This document shows positions 1 to 8,273 of a stretch of DNA of 45,910 nt, one piece after another (position 1 is the first letter of the stretch; every line of letters begins with the position of its first letter). The notes beneath the pieces were generated by a model. It saw only the letters and a program-made list of their open reading frames with translations, had not been told where the DNA came from and did no database searches. The translations under genes and the position numbers were made by a program. This DNA is from Myxococcota bacterium (GTDB taxonomy: Bacteria; Myxococcota_A; UBA9160; UBA4427), in assembly GCA_029941885.1 (NCBI GenBank), contig JAPYTP010000023.1, positions 1 through 45,910 of the forward strand. Direction: 5' to 3'.

Positions 1-23
1 GGGGGGTTCAGCGGTCTCAGAAC

Positions 24-782
24 TCACGCACCGGACTTAGCGGCCTCTCGATCGGCTCTCATGAGTCCGCCCTGTGCCTGTTCGTTCTTCATGGCTTCGG
101 CCATTGGATGGATCGCGCCGAAGCGGATCAGACTCTTGGCGTAGGAGAGCACGATCGGGTCGACCTCGGCCATCTCTAGCGCCATGGCCCGGGTCGCCGA
201 AATCACTTCATCCTTGGGGACCGCCTTGTTCATGAGGCCGATCTCGGCGGCCTCCGTGCCGAGGATCTTCTTGGCCGTCAGAACCAGCTCCTGCGCGCGC
301 GCCATTCCGACGAGATTCGGAAGCAGATGGCTCGTACCGAGTCCCGGGAGGATACCGAGGCGGCCGAAGATGAATCCGATCTTGGCGTCCTCGGCGACGA
401 TTCGGATATCGCAGGGCATCGCCATCGTGATGCCGACGCCGACCGCGTGCCCGTTGATAGCAGCGAGAATCGGCTTCTTGGAATCACCCATTTCGAGAGG
501 CAGTTTGCGAAGGAAATCCTCTTCGCCGAGCCGGGGTCCCTTCGAGACGTTCCCGCCTCCCTCGTGAGCCTTCAAGTGTTCGAGGTCGACGCCCGCGCAG
601 AAGGCCCTGCCTGCGCCGGTGAGGATGACGGCACGGACTGCTGGATCACGCTGGACATCACGAAACGCGTGCGTGATCTCCTCGCCCATTTCGGTCGTGT
701 AGGCGTTCAGTTTCTCGGGGCGATTCATCGTGATCGTGGCGATGCCTTCGCTCACTTCGAAGAGGATGTCCTGGTAGTCCAT
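24..782 (-). CDS. Enoyl-CoA hydratase/isomerase (crotonase) family protein
   Basis: A 252-residue crotonase-fold protein acting on acyl-CoA thioesters in the cytoplasm. Visible signatures are the N-terminal NRPEKLNA segment (about 20-27), the oxyanion-hole motif FCAGVDL (61-67) and the second oxyanion segment GHAVGVG (111-117). Aligned by eye with rat mitochondrial enoyl-CoA hydratase, the second catalytic glutamate is kept (E165 in AQELVLT), but the first is replaced: the usual PE segment reads IF here, near F139. One-glutamate crotonases are often isomerases or other activities, so plain hydration is uncertain. The ATG start has no clear Shine-Dalgarno sequence. The upstream gene on the same strand, a nitroreductase, ends 147 bases before it, so an operon is possible but loose. 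The family is certain and the reaction is not. Confidence 0.93.
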   Translation of the reverse strand: MDYQDILFEVSEGIATITMNRPEKLNAYTTEMGEEITHAFRDVQRDPAVRAVILTGAGRAFCAGVDLEHLKAHEGGGNVSKGPRLGEEDFLRKLPLEMGDSKKPILAAINGHAVGVGITMAMPCDIRIVAEDAKIGFIFGRLGILPGLGTSHLLPNLVGMARAQELVLTAKKILGTEAAEIGLMNKAVPKDEVISATRAMALEMAEVDPIVLSYAKSLIRFGAIHPMAEAMKNEQAQGGLMRADREAAKSGA

Positions 783-929
783 GGTCTGTTGTCTCTTGAT
801 TCATGTGTGGCCGCGAAAAGACGCGGGCGGAGAGTCGGGTGAGGGGAGGGGTCTAACACATTCGCCAACGCTCGGCGCGGTGAGGGACGCGGCCGAGGCA
901 GAGGTCGCGGAGCGCCTCATCACCCGCGC

Positions 930-1574
930 TCATGAGGCTCCCCAATCGTTGAAATGGGTAATTGATTCCGGTGCGGGTCGGTCTGCAGGCTTGAAGTCCA
1001 TCCCGACCGTGTACGCGACCGGCAGGAGCGCCGTCTGCACGACGTTCTCAGGCAGGCCGAGCAATTCGCGGCTCTCCTCTTCGAAGGTGAGATGCATGGT
1101 CGTGAAGACCGATCCGAGGCCACGGCTGCGAAGCGCGAGCTGAAAGCTCCAGACGGCCTGGTAGACCGAGCCGTAGTAGCTGGTAATGTGCACGTGCTCG
1201 GCGTCGGCGTCGAGTCGACCTTCGAGACAGGGGATGACGAGCACCGGAACATCGCCCAGGCGCGACGCGAAGTCCCTCGCATGATTGTAAACCATGGCCG
1301 TCTGGGCATCCTTTGCGGATTTCGACATCTCATCGAGCAGCGGAATTCCGCGGGCGTAGATGTCGCCGAGGCCGCGCTTCTTCGCGGGATCGTCGATCAC
1401 CAGCCATCGCCAGCCCTGGGAATTGGTCGCCGTCGGTGCCTGCTGCGAGAGCCGAATGCAATCGAGGAGGACCTCGCGCTCGACGGGTCTGTCGTAGTCG
1501 AGGCGGCGGCGCACGGAGCGCGTCGTAGAGAGCAGTCGGTCGACGGTTTCGAGATCGAAGGGGGATTCGGACAA
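930..1574 (-). CDS. Nitroreductase family FMN-dependent oxidoreductase (TTG start)
   Basis: A protein of 214 residues from the TTG at 1572-1574. Nitroreductase-fold enzymes bind FMN and transfer electrons from NAD(P)H to nitro, quinone or enone substrates. The N-terminal TRSVRR motif (about 18-23) supplies the FMN-phosphate arginines. QQAPTATNSQGWRW (about 44-57) is the family's conserved A-P-x-x-x-N-x-Q segment. A C-terminal RSRGLGSVFT segment also fits. I chose TTG because AGGAGG stands 8 bases upstream and the homologous region begins just after it. An in-frame GTG at 1667 adds 31 residues with no family similarity and lacks a ribosome site. The next in-frame ATG is far inside the domain. 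It is divergent from the PQQ dehydrogenase gene. The substrate cannot be told. Confidence 0.88.
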   Translation of the reverse strand: MSESPFDLETVDRLLSTTRSVRRRLDYDRPVEREVLLDCIRLSQQAPTATNSQGWRWLVIDDPAKKRGLGDIYARGIPLLDEMSKSAKDAQTAMVYNHARDFASRLGDVPVLVIPCLEGRLDADAEHVHITSYYGSVYQAVWSFQLALRSRGLGSVFTTMHLTFEEESRELLGLPENVVQTALLPVAYTVGMDFKPADRPAPESITHFNDWGAS

Positions 1575-1731
1575 CGTGTGAGCCTCCTGGGTGGGGCAGC
1601 GGGAAGAATAATCCGGACCATCACGAACGGCCCCTTCGGCTCCCGCAGAGCGTCCGCTGATTCTCACACGCCGGGGTGTGTCCTCACAAGGGGGGAGTTA
1701 TCGTCGGCCCGGCCCGATCACACCCACGCCG

Positions 1732-3867
1732 ATGGAGGATTCTCGAGCCGTGCCGTCCCAATTTTGTTCCGTATGCGATCACGAAAAAAACGTGTCGCCG
1801 CGTGCCGCATCCTTCGTGACGACCGCAACCGCGCGTGCGGGGGAATCCGGGCTGCGCTCCTTCGAAACTGCGCGGGACCCAGCGCGCCGAGTTCGTTTCG
1901 CGCTCACGATCCTGATGCTGGCGGTCGCTCTGGGCAGTTCGGGGTGTGGGAACGATGAAGATCCGGGTGAGATCGACCACTCGGGCCCGACGGCGGAATG
2001 GCGGCATTGGGGTGGAACGCGCGGGGCCTCGCACCATTCCGCACTGACCCAGATCACGCCGGAGAACGTTCGCTCCCTCGAGGTCGCCTGGGTACACGAG
2101 AGCGGCGATTTCTACGATGGCTCGGGTCATTCGAAGGTCACCGCTTTCCAGGCGACACCCCTCGCCGTCAATGATCACCTCTACTACTGCACGCCCTTCA
2201 TGCGTGTATTCGCGCTCGACCCCGAGACGGGTGAAGAGCGTTGGAGTTTCGATCCCGACTTCAAGGAACGCCATGGCGAGGGGCCCTACCCACTGATCTG
2301 TCGCGGCGTGGCCTATTGGGAGGACTCGGATGTCGAGCCCGGAGGCGTCTGCTCGAAGCGGCTCTTCTACGGAACCGCGGACTCCGAACTCCATGCCCTC
2401 GACGCGGATACGGGCAAGCCCTGTGAAGGATTCGGCGAGAAGGGGAGGGTCACGCTGCGTGAGGGGATCGAGGACGCGCCGCCCTGGGAATATCACCCGA
2501 CCTCACCCCCTCAGGTGATTCGGGATCGTGTCGTAATCGGCGCCCTCGTCGCAGACAACGTGCGGGTCGACGCGCCCGCCGGCGTCGTTCGCGCATTCGA
2601 TGCTCGGACGGGCGAGCTCGAATGGGCGTGGGATCCCGTCCCGCCGGATTGGCCAGTTGAACCCGATCCCGAGAGCGGTCGCCGGTTCACTGCGGGCACC
2701 CCGAATATCTGGTCGATCATCACGGGCGATGCCGAGCGTGGGATCGTCTACGTGCCCACGGGCAACCCGTCCCCCGATCTCTTCGGTGGCGGCCGAAACG
2801 GGCTCGACTATTACGGGAGCTCGACGGTGGCTCTCGACGCGGAGACCGGCGAGGTCATCTGGAACTACCAATACGTACACAACGATGTCTGGGACTACGA
2901 TACACCGAGCCCCCCGACGCTCTTTCAGGCGGAAGGGGTTGGGGACGGGGTTCCTGGCCTGATCCAGACGACGAAGATGGGTCACGTGTTCCTGCTCGAT
3001 CGCGAGACGGGTGAGCCGCTCTACCCCGTCGAGGAGCGGCCGGTTCCCCAAGGAGGCGTGCCCGGCGAAAATCTGTCACCGACGCAACCCTTCCCGACGC
3101 ATCCGCAGCCGCTTCATCCGCTCGCGCTCGCTCCGGACGACGCCTTTGGATTCACTCCGCTGGATCGTGGTTATTGTCAGCGACTGATCGAGTCCAATCG
3201 ATACGAGGGAATCTTCACGCCGCCCACGATCGACGGCACGATCCAGATGCCCCACACCTCGGGTGGCATGAACTGGGGCGGGGTCGCGATCAACGAGGCC
3301 ACGGGGACGATGATCGTCAACCAGACTCATGCGGCCCTCATCAACTTCATGATTCCGCGCAAAGTGGCGGATTCGCTCAACGAGGCCGACTTCTCCTATC
3401 CAAACGAGTATTACCCGATGACCGGGTCGCCCTATGCGATCAATCGTTTTCTGCTCGGTTCACAGTTCGGTGCGCCCTGCAACCCGCCGCCTTGGGGCAG
3501 CGTGACGGCGGTCGACCTTCGCTCGGGCGAGGTCAAGTGGACGCGCCCGCTCGGAACGCTCCGGGAGCTCGCGCCCTGGCCAATCTGGGCCCTCTATACC
3601 GACTACGGCGCGCCCGCATTCGGCGGTGGGATCTCGACGGACGGAGGCCTCTATTTCATCGGCGCGTCGATGGACAAGTACTTCCGCGCCTTCGACGTCG
3701 AGACGGGCGATGAACTCTGGCGCCACCGATTGCCCTTCGCCGGCAATTCGGTTCCCATGACCTATCGCTTGAACGAGGACGGCCGACAATTCGTCGTCAT
3801 CGCAGCGGGGGGGAATCCGCTAGGCGCGATGGGCGACGCGCTGATCGCCTATGCGCTGCCGGAATAG
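1732..3867 (+). CDS. PQQ-dependent (quinoprotein) dehydrogenase, probable lipoprotein
   Basis: A quinoprotein glucose/quinate-dehydrogenase-like beta-propeller of about 711 residues, expected in the periplasm and passing electrons to the respiratory chain. Repeated blade motifs such as DPETGEERW, DARTGELEW, DAETGEVIW, DLRSGEVKW and DVETGDELW are clear. HNDVWDYD (bases 2878-2901) matches the catalytic-aspartate region of E. coli Gcd, and TKMGHVFLLDR matches the conserved PQQ-contacting lysine segment. The C-terminal PMTY and VVIAAGG segments are typical. The five-helix membrane anchor of Gcd is absent. Instead a hydrophobic stretch ending in GSSGC (Cys codon near 1945) suggests a lipoprotein. 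The start is uncertain: in-frame candidates are GTG 1678, ATG 1732 and GTG 1816, none with a good Shine-Dalgarno; GTG 1816 would give the most normal signal peptide. No PQQ synthesis genes are visible. Substrate unknown. Confidence 0.9.
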   Translation: MEDSRAVPSQFCSVCDHEKNVSPRAASFVTTATARAGESGLRSFETARDPARRVRFALTILMLAVALGSSGCGNDEDPGEIDHSGPTAEWRHWGGTRGASHHSALTQITPENVRSLEVAWVHESGDFYDGSGHSKVTAFQATPLAVNDHLYYCTPFMRVFALDPETGEERWSFDPDFKERHGEGPYPLICRGVAYWEDSDVEPGGVCSKRLFYGTADSELHALDADTGKPCEGFGEKGRVTLREGIEDAPPWEYHPTSPPQVIRDRVVIGALVADNVRVDAPAGVVRAFDARTGELEWAWDPVPPDWPVEPDPESGRRFTAGTPNIWSIITGDAERGIVYVPTGNPSPDLFGGGRNGLDYYGSSTVALDAETGEVIWNYQYVHNDVWDYDTPSPPTLFQAEGVGDGVPGLIQTTKMGHVFLLDRETGEPLYPVEERPVPQGGVPGENLSPTQPFPTHPQPLHPLALAPDDAFGFTPLDRGYCQRLIESNRYEGIFTPPTIDGTIQMPHTSGGMNWGGVAINEATGTMIVNQTHAALINFMIPRKVADSLNEADFSYPNEYYPMTGSPYAINRFLLGSQFGAPCNPPPWGSVTAVDLRSGEVKWTRPLGTLRELAPWPIWALYTDYGAPAFGGGISTDGGLYFIGASMDKYFRAFDVETGDELWRHRLPFAGNSVPMTYRLNEDGRQFVVIAAGGNPLGAMGDALIAYALPE

Positions 3868-3920
3868 GGCGCTTCCGAAATAGGCCTTCCGTCGGCGAAC
3901 ATCGCCTCGTCGCTTCGGGA

Positions 3921-5507
3921 CTAGCCGAGCAGCGCCTTGGCTCTCTCCCGAAGCTCGAATTTGACGACCTTGCCCGAAGCGTTACTCGGTAGTTCGTCGA
4001 CGATCTCGAAGTGTCGCGGGACCTTGTAGTTCGCCATGTTGTCCCGACTCCAGGCGACCAGGGCACCGCCGTCGAGGGACGCTCCGGGGACGGGGACGAC
4101 GAAGGCCATGCCGACTTCGCCCATGCGCTCGTCCGGCACTCCGATGACGGCAGCCGCCGCGATCGATTCGTGCTGGAAGAGCAGGTTCTCGACTTCGGCG
4201 GGATAGACATTGAACCCACCCATGATGTACATGTCCTTGATCCGGTCGGTGATTCGTAGATAGCCGCGCTCGTCCATGACGGCGATGTCGCCGGTATGCA
4301 GCCAGCCATCGGCATCGATCGCCTTGGCCGTTTCTTCCTCATCGCCCCAATACCCGCGCATGACGTGGTAGCCCCGAGTCCAGACCTCTCCGGGCTCACC
4401 GCGTGGGACCTCCTTGCCATCGGGATCGACGCAGATGGTTTCGGTATCGGGGATCGGACGGCCACAGGTGGTGGCGACCGTCTCATCGTCGTCGCCGAGT
4501 CGACAGGCGGAGACCGTACCGGAGCTTTCGGTGAGTCCGTACGCGGTGAGGACGTCGCGGAACCCGAGCTCGCTACGCATGCGCTTGACGAGTTCGACAG
4601 GTACGGCTGCCCCACCGGTCACGGCGAGCCGGAGCGAAGAGGTGTCGTATTTCTCGCGATCCGGAAAGGTTAACATCGTCTGGTAGATCGTGGGCGAGCC
4701 CGGCATGACCGTGATCTTTTCACGCTCGATCCGCGCGAGCGTCGGGCCGACGTCGAAGACCGCCTCGGGTAGGGCGGTCGCGCCGTGGATGATGCACGCC
4801 AGCCAGCCGCTCTTGTACCCGAACGAATGGAAGAAGGGCATGATGATCAGGTAGCGGTCCCCGGCGCGGAGACCGACCGATTCTCCCCAGGCGTCGAAGA
4901 CCTTGAGATTCTGACCGTGCGCGGTCGTCACGGCCTTCGGGCTACCCGTCGTGCCGGAGGTGAAGATGAAATCCGACAGATCCTCGGGATCGACCTGCTC
5001 CGCGCGCGTCTTCGCGGCTTCGGCGGAGATGGACTCGCCGCGTCCGAGAAAGGCCTCCCAGCTCTCTCCACTCTTGCTGTCCCCTTCGATCAGGATGGTG
5101 CCCTGTAGATCGGGAAGATCCTGGTTGGCGACCGAATCGGCGTAGTTCATTCCGAGAAAGTCGCCCATCGTGAAGAGCAGCTTCGCACCGCTCTTGTCGA
5201 GGACGTAGGCGGCTTCCGTCGCCTTGAAGCGGGTATTCAGTGTGACGAGGATCGCGCCGGCAGATTGCAGACCGAGTGCCGCAACTTCCCATCGCCAGCC
5301 ATTCGGGGCCCATATTGCGACTCGATCGCCACTTTCGATCCCGGAGGCGATGAAGGCTCGCGCCGCTTCCTGGGCGGCGGAGGCGAGTTCGCTGAACGTG
5401 AAATGTACGTCGCCGTCTTCGAGCGCCGAGACATCCGGCCAGAGCGCGGCGGCTCGGGCCAGCGCTCCCGGGATCGTCATCTCGTCCCATTCTACGTCCG
5501 TGCTCAT
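3921..5507 (-). CDS. AMP-forming acyl-CoA ligase, FadD3-like
   Basis: A 528-residue adenylate-forming enzyme that makes acyl-AMP and then acyl-CoA from a free acid. Motifs in order: ATP P-loop FTSGTTGSPKAV (about 182-193), the A5 motif YGLTESSG (323-330), GWLHTGD with the ribose-binding Asp at 407, TDRIKDMYIMGGFNVYP (about 420-436) and the catalytic lysine K513 in ASGKVVK. Segments such as ETVATTCGRP and KDMYIMGGFNVYP resemble mycobacterial FadD3, the ligase for the steroid ring-derived propionate HIP, as I recall that sequence. The similarity points to a cyclic or branched acid, but HIP itself is not proven. GGGAG lies upstream of the ATG. It is the last gene of a minus-strand operon and starts 33 bases after the thiolase stop. 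It ends convergently with the PQQ dehydrogenase. Confidence 0.95.
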   Translation of the reverse strand: MSTDVEWDEMTIPGALARAAALWPDVSALEDGDVHFTFSELASAAQEAARAFIASGIESGDRVAIWAPNGWRWEVAALGLQSAGAILVTLNTRFKATEAAYVLDKSGAKLLFTMGDFLGMNYADSVANQDLPDLQGTILIEGDSKSGESWEAFLGRGESISAEAAKTRAEQVDPEDLSDFIFTSGTTGSPKAVTTAHGQNLKVFDAWGESVGLRAGDRYLIIMPFFHSFGYKSGWLACIIHGATALPEAVFDVGPTLARIEREKITVMPGSPTIYQTMLTFPDREKYDTSSLRLAVTGGAAVPVELVKRMRSELGFRDVLTAYGLTESSGTVSACRLGDDDETVATTCGRPIPDTETICVDPDGKEVPRGEPGEVWTRGYHVMRGYWGDEEETAKAIDADGWLHTGDIAVMDERGYLRITDRIKDMYIMGGFNVYPAEVENLLFQHESIAAAAVIGVPDERMGEVGMAFVVPVPGASLDGGALVAWSRDNMANYKVPRHFEIVDELPSNASGKVVKFELRERAKALLG

Positions 5508-5540
5508 GCTGCGCTCCCTCTCGAAGAATGGCGTGAAGGC

Positions 5541-6707
5541 CTATTGGCGTCCGAGGACGGCGATGCCGCAGGCCGTCGGGTGACCACCGATATTGTGGGA
5601 CACCGCGAACTTGCCCTCCGCGCCCTTGACCTGACGCTTGCCCGCTTTCCCGCGGAGCTGCTGCACGTTCTCGTAGACCATGCGAACGCCGGTCGCGCCG
5701 GTGGGATGGCCGAAGGTCTTGAGACCGCCATCGGTGTTGACGGGCAGGTCGCCGGTGAGTTCGAAGGTGCCGTCGGCGATGTGCTCCTTGGCGGAGCCCT
5801 TCTCGCAGAAATCGAGGTCCTCGTACGTGAGTAGTTCCGTGAGGGAGAAGCAGTCGTGGACCTGGGCGAGTCCGACCTCCTTGCGGGGATCGGTGATGCC
5901 CGCCATTTCGTAGACGTCTTCCCGGGCCCACGCGGTCGGCTTCCAGGAGAGAAAGTCGTTGTTCGGATCTTTCTGTGGGTTCGGGCCGGCGCGGACCGTC
6001 ACGCCCTTCACCAACACCGGCTCCTGCGTGTATTGGCTCGCGATATCCGTGCGGGAGAGCACCACCGCGGCGGCACCGTCCGTTTGCGCTGCGGAATCGT
6101 AGAGTCCGAAGGGCCATGAGATGATGCGCGCCTTGAAATAATCCTCTTCGGTGATCGGGCGCTTCAGGAAGGATTTTGGAGCGAGGCAACCGTTCGCGTG
6201 ATTCTTGATCGCGATCTTGGCGAGGTCCTCTCGCCCCGCGCCGTATTTGTCGAAATAGGTCGCGGCCGCAAGGGAGAACCACCCGGCCGGTGTTTGAGGA
6301 AGGTCTCGTACGCGATCGACGACGACGCTGGGACCCGAGACGCCGCGATCCTTGGGCTTGTCGTACCCGACGACGAGGACGGTGTCGTAGAGGCCTGCGG
6401 CGATCGACATGACACCGAGTCGGATAAGATCGGTTCCGGTCGCGCAGTAGTTGGTCGCGAAGGAGACAGGCTTGTTGAAGAGCTTGAGCGCGTCGGCGCA
6501 TTCATGTGGTCCGCTGCGCGAGTAGAGCGAGCCGGTGAAGACCGCTTCGATCTGCTCCTGGGGTTTGTCGATCCCCGCGTCGGCGTAGGCCTCGTAGGCT
6601 GCGTCGACGATCATGTCCGCGGGCGACTGATCCCAGTTCTCACCGAACTGACAGCAGCCCGCGCCGACGATGGAAACCTTGTCGCGAATCGATTCTTTGT
6701 TCGCCAT
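5541..6707 (-). CDS. SCP2-type thiolase / acetyl-CoA acetyltransferase family protein
   Basis: A 388-residue thiolase-fold protein. The likely nucleophile is C88 in NYCATG, the general-base histidine is H334 in GHPTGATG, and the C-terminus carries SHNIGGHPTACG, where classical thiolases have a CxG cysteine loop. This is the pattern of SCP2-type thiolases and of the related aldolases (Ltp2 type) that act with a DUF35 partner. The ATG at 6705-6707 was chosen because AAGAGG lies upstream and the conserved VSIVGAG strand follows shortly; an in-frame extension to 6803 adds a low-complexity basic tail. The preceding gene encodes an HMG-CoA-synthase-like/DUF35 fusion, 108 bases upstream. Together they resemble a Claisen or retro-aldol complex; whether this protein is a thiolase or an aldolase cannot be decided here. 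Confidence 0.92.
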   Translation of the reverse strand: MANKESIRDKVSIVGAGCCQFGENWDQSPADMIVDAAYEAYADAGIDKPQEQIEAVFTGSLYSRSGPHECADALKLFNKPVSFATNYCATGTDLIRLGVMSIAAGLYDTVLVVGYDKPKDRGVSGPSVVVDRVRDLPQTPAGWFSLAAATYFDKYGAGREDLAKIAIKNHANGCLAPKSFLKRPITEEDYFKARIISWPFGLYDSAAQTDGAAAVVLSRTDIASQYTQEPVLVKGVTVRAGPNPQKDPNNDFLSWKPTAWAREDVYEMAGITDPRKEVGLAQVHDCFSLTELLTYEDLDFCEKGSAKEHIADGTFELTGDLPVNTDGGLKTFGHPTGATGVRMVYENVQQLRGKAGKRQVKGAEGKFAVSHNIGGHPTACGIAVLGRQ

Positions 6708-6815
6708 GCTGGTTCGCCTCTTCTTCCGAGTCGCGGGGGCCGGAGTGGCCCGCGCTTGATTGGATGGGAGTGGGATCGGGCCGCGGGTCTTCGAACCGAC
6801 CACGGCCTACGCGAG

Positions 6816-8225
6816 CTACTCCGGTTTCGGAATGCCCTTCCAATAGTAGTTTGGCCGGCCACCCGACTCGTGGATCTTGCGGAACACGAACTCGACTTCC
6901 TGGCCGATCTTCATCTGATCCGGGTCGATCTCGACGACTTGCAGATGGATACGCGCACCGTCGACATCGACGATGGTGACCACGGTCGGCGGATTCGGGG
7001 TCGGAAAGAAATAGTCGAAGGTGAAGGTCACGACCTTGCCGGTCCGTCCCGAGAGCCGGACCGTTTCGAAATCGTCCTTGGCAAAGCAGCTTTCGCAGAG
7101 GCGCTGCTTCGGGAACTGGATCGCATCACAGTTGCGACATTGTTGCCCGAGGAGGCTGAGATCATCGTCGCGTTCGCGGTAGAGGATCGTCGCGGAGAGC
7201 CCCGGGTTCGTTCCCGTTTCCCATTCGCTGGCCGCGAGGCCCTTGGCTTTGACGTAGTCGTCGTAGTCCGCAACGACCCTGCGGCGTGCCATGTTCCAGC
7301 TGACACCACGACGGGTGTCGAGCTTCTCGATCTGATCCGTGGTTCTGAACGACATCGCGTCGGCGCCATTGCCGAAATTCGCGACCAGGATTCTGTCGCC
7401 CGGCTTCGTGCTTTCCAAGGCCGACGCGAGTTGGAGAGGTGCAAAGGCCACGCCAGCGTTGCCGAGTCGACCGAAGAGCGGCGGCTGGAGCGCCTCCTTC
7501 GCGACTCCGTTGGCCTTGGCGACCCGACCATGGGATCGGGCATCCGGTGCGTAGAGCACCACGCGATCGAAGTCTTCGATCTGGGATTCGCTGCTTTCGA
7601 GCAGGCCCGCGATCGCCGTGTTCATGTTGGGGGTATAGGATTCCTGGATGACGAAGCGATCCTCCCAGGTGTGAGTGAATTCGTGGCCGGTCGGGCGCCA
7701 GACATCGGTGATCTCGTCGGAAATTGCGTGAAATCCGTCCAGAGTCGCGATCGCATCGCCATCGGAGATCAGGAACGCGGCGGCACCGTCTCCGAAGTTG
7801 GCTTCCATACCGGACTTGGGGGCAGCCATGCGCGCGTCGCTGGCGATGACGAGCGCACAGCGTGCGGAGCCCGCCTTGACCGCATCGAAAGCCGTGCGAA
7901 GCGCTGAGGTTCCGGCCCGGGTCGAACCCGTATGGTCCGCCGTCTGCACTTCCCGGCGGAGGTCGAGCACCCGGGCGATGAGCGCTGCGGCCTGCTTCTC
8001 CTGAAAAGGAAGGGTGGTCGACGCGAAGAGCAGCATGTCGATCTGGGATCGATCGACCCCCTCTAGACAATGGATCGCCGCCGCGGCTCCCTGGGTGATC
8101 GCATCCTCGTCGTTCCATGCGACTGCGCGTTCGGGTCCGCCTTCCGTCGGCGGCCGTCCGCCAATCACAGATAACGGCAGGCGGGTGCGCGGGACATAAG
8201 CGCCGTAAGAGATGATTCCGATCAT
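6816..8225 (-). CDS. HMG-CoA-synthase-like domain fused to a DUF35 zinc-ribbon/OB-fold domain
   Basis: A 469-residue two-domain protein. Residues 1 to about 345 form a KAS-III/HMG-CoA-synthase-like thiolase fold: ISYGAYVPRTRL start, the helix segment STRAGTSAL near 101-109, GDGAAAFL, and PPLFGRLGNAGVA with the His-Asn-type region altered. The position of the acyl-accepting cysteine (xCKAGTAA in archaeal HMG-CoA synthase) appears to be threonine (T102). The C-terminus is DUF35: cysteines 363, 366, 377 and 380 form a CxxC-x10-CxxC zinc ribbon, followed by an OB fold ending in YYWKGIP. In archaea a separate DUF35 protein bridges thiolase and HMG-CoA synthase and shares a CoA site. Here the bridge is fused to the synthase-like half and the thiolase is the next gene. 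GGAG stands 6 bases before the ATG. Confidence 0.9.
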   Translation of the reverse strand: MIGIISYGAYVPRTRLPLSVIGGRPPTEGGPERAVAWNDEDAITQGAAAAIHCLEGVDRSQIDMLLFASTTLPFQEKQAAALIARVLDLRREVQTADHTGSTRAGTSALRTAFDAVKAGSARCALVIASDARMAAPKSGMEANFGDGAAAFLISDGDAIATLDGFHAISDEITDVWRPTGHEFTHTWEDRFVIQESYTPNMNTAIAGLLESSESQIEDFDRVVLYAPDARSHGRVAKANGVAKEALQPPLFGRLGNAGVAFAPLQLASALESTKPGDRILVANFGNGADAMSFRTTDQIEKLDTRRGVSWNMARRRVVADYDDYVKAKGLAASEWETGTNPGLSATILYRERDDDLSLLGQQCRNCDAIQFPKQRLCESCFAKDDFETVRLSGRTGKVVTFTFDYFFPTPNPPTVVTIVDVDGARIHLQVVEIDPDQMKIGQEVEFVFRKIHESGGRPNYYWKGIPKPE

Positions 8226-8273
8226 CGCGGACTCCGTCGAATCGAGCCGAGAGGGGCCCGTCGACCGTTCGTG

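Noticed and set aside
811..826. CCGCG/CGCGG hairpin with an A-rich loop near the first crotonase gene
   Set aside because: Considered as a terminator or operator, but a five-base GC stem is common at this composition and no T-run follows.
2503..3051. Minus-strand open frame opposite the PQQ dehydrogenase
   Set aside because: Shadow of a strongly conserved beta-propeller; no motif or ribosome site of its own.
4942..6501. 519-codon minus-strand open frame across the ligase and thiolase genes
   Set aside because: It is antisense-free but out of frame with two well-supported genes, arginine- and proline-rich and without motifs; it is a high-GC shadow frame.
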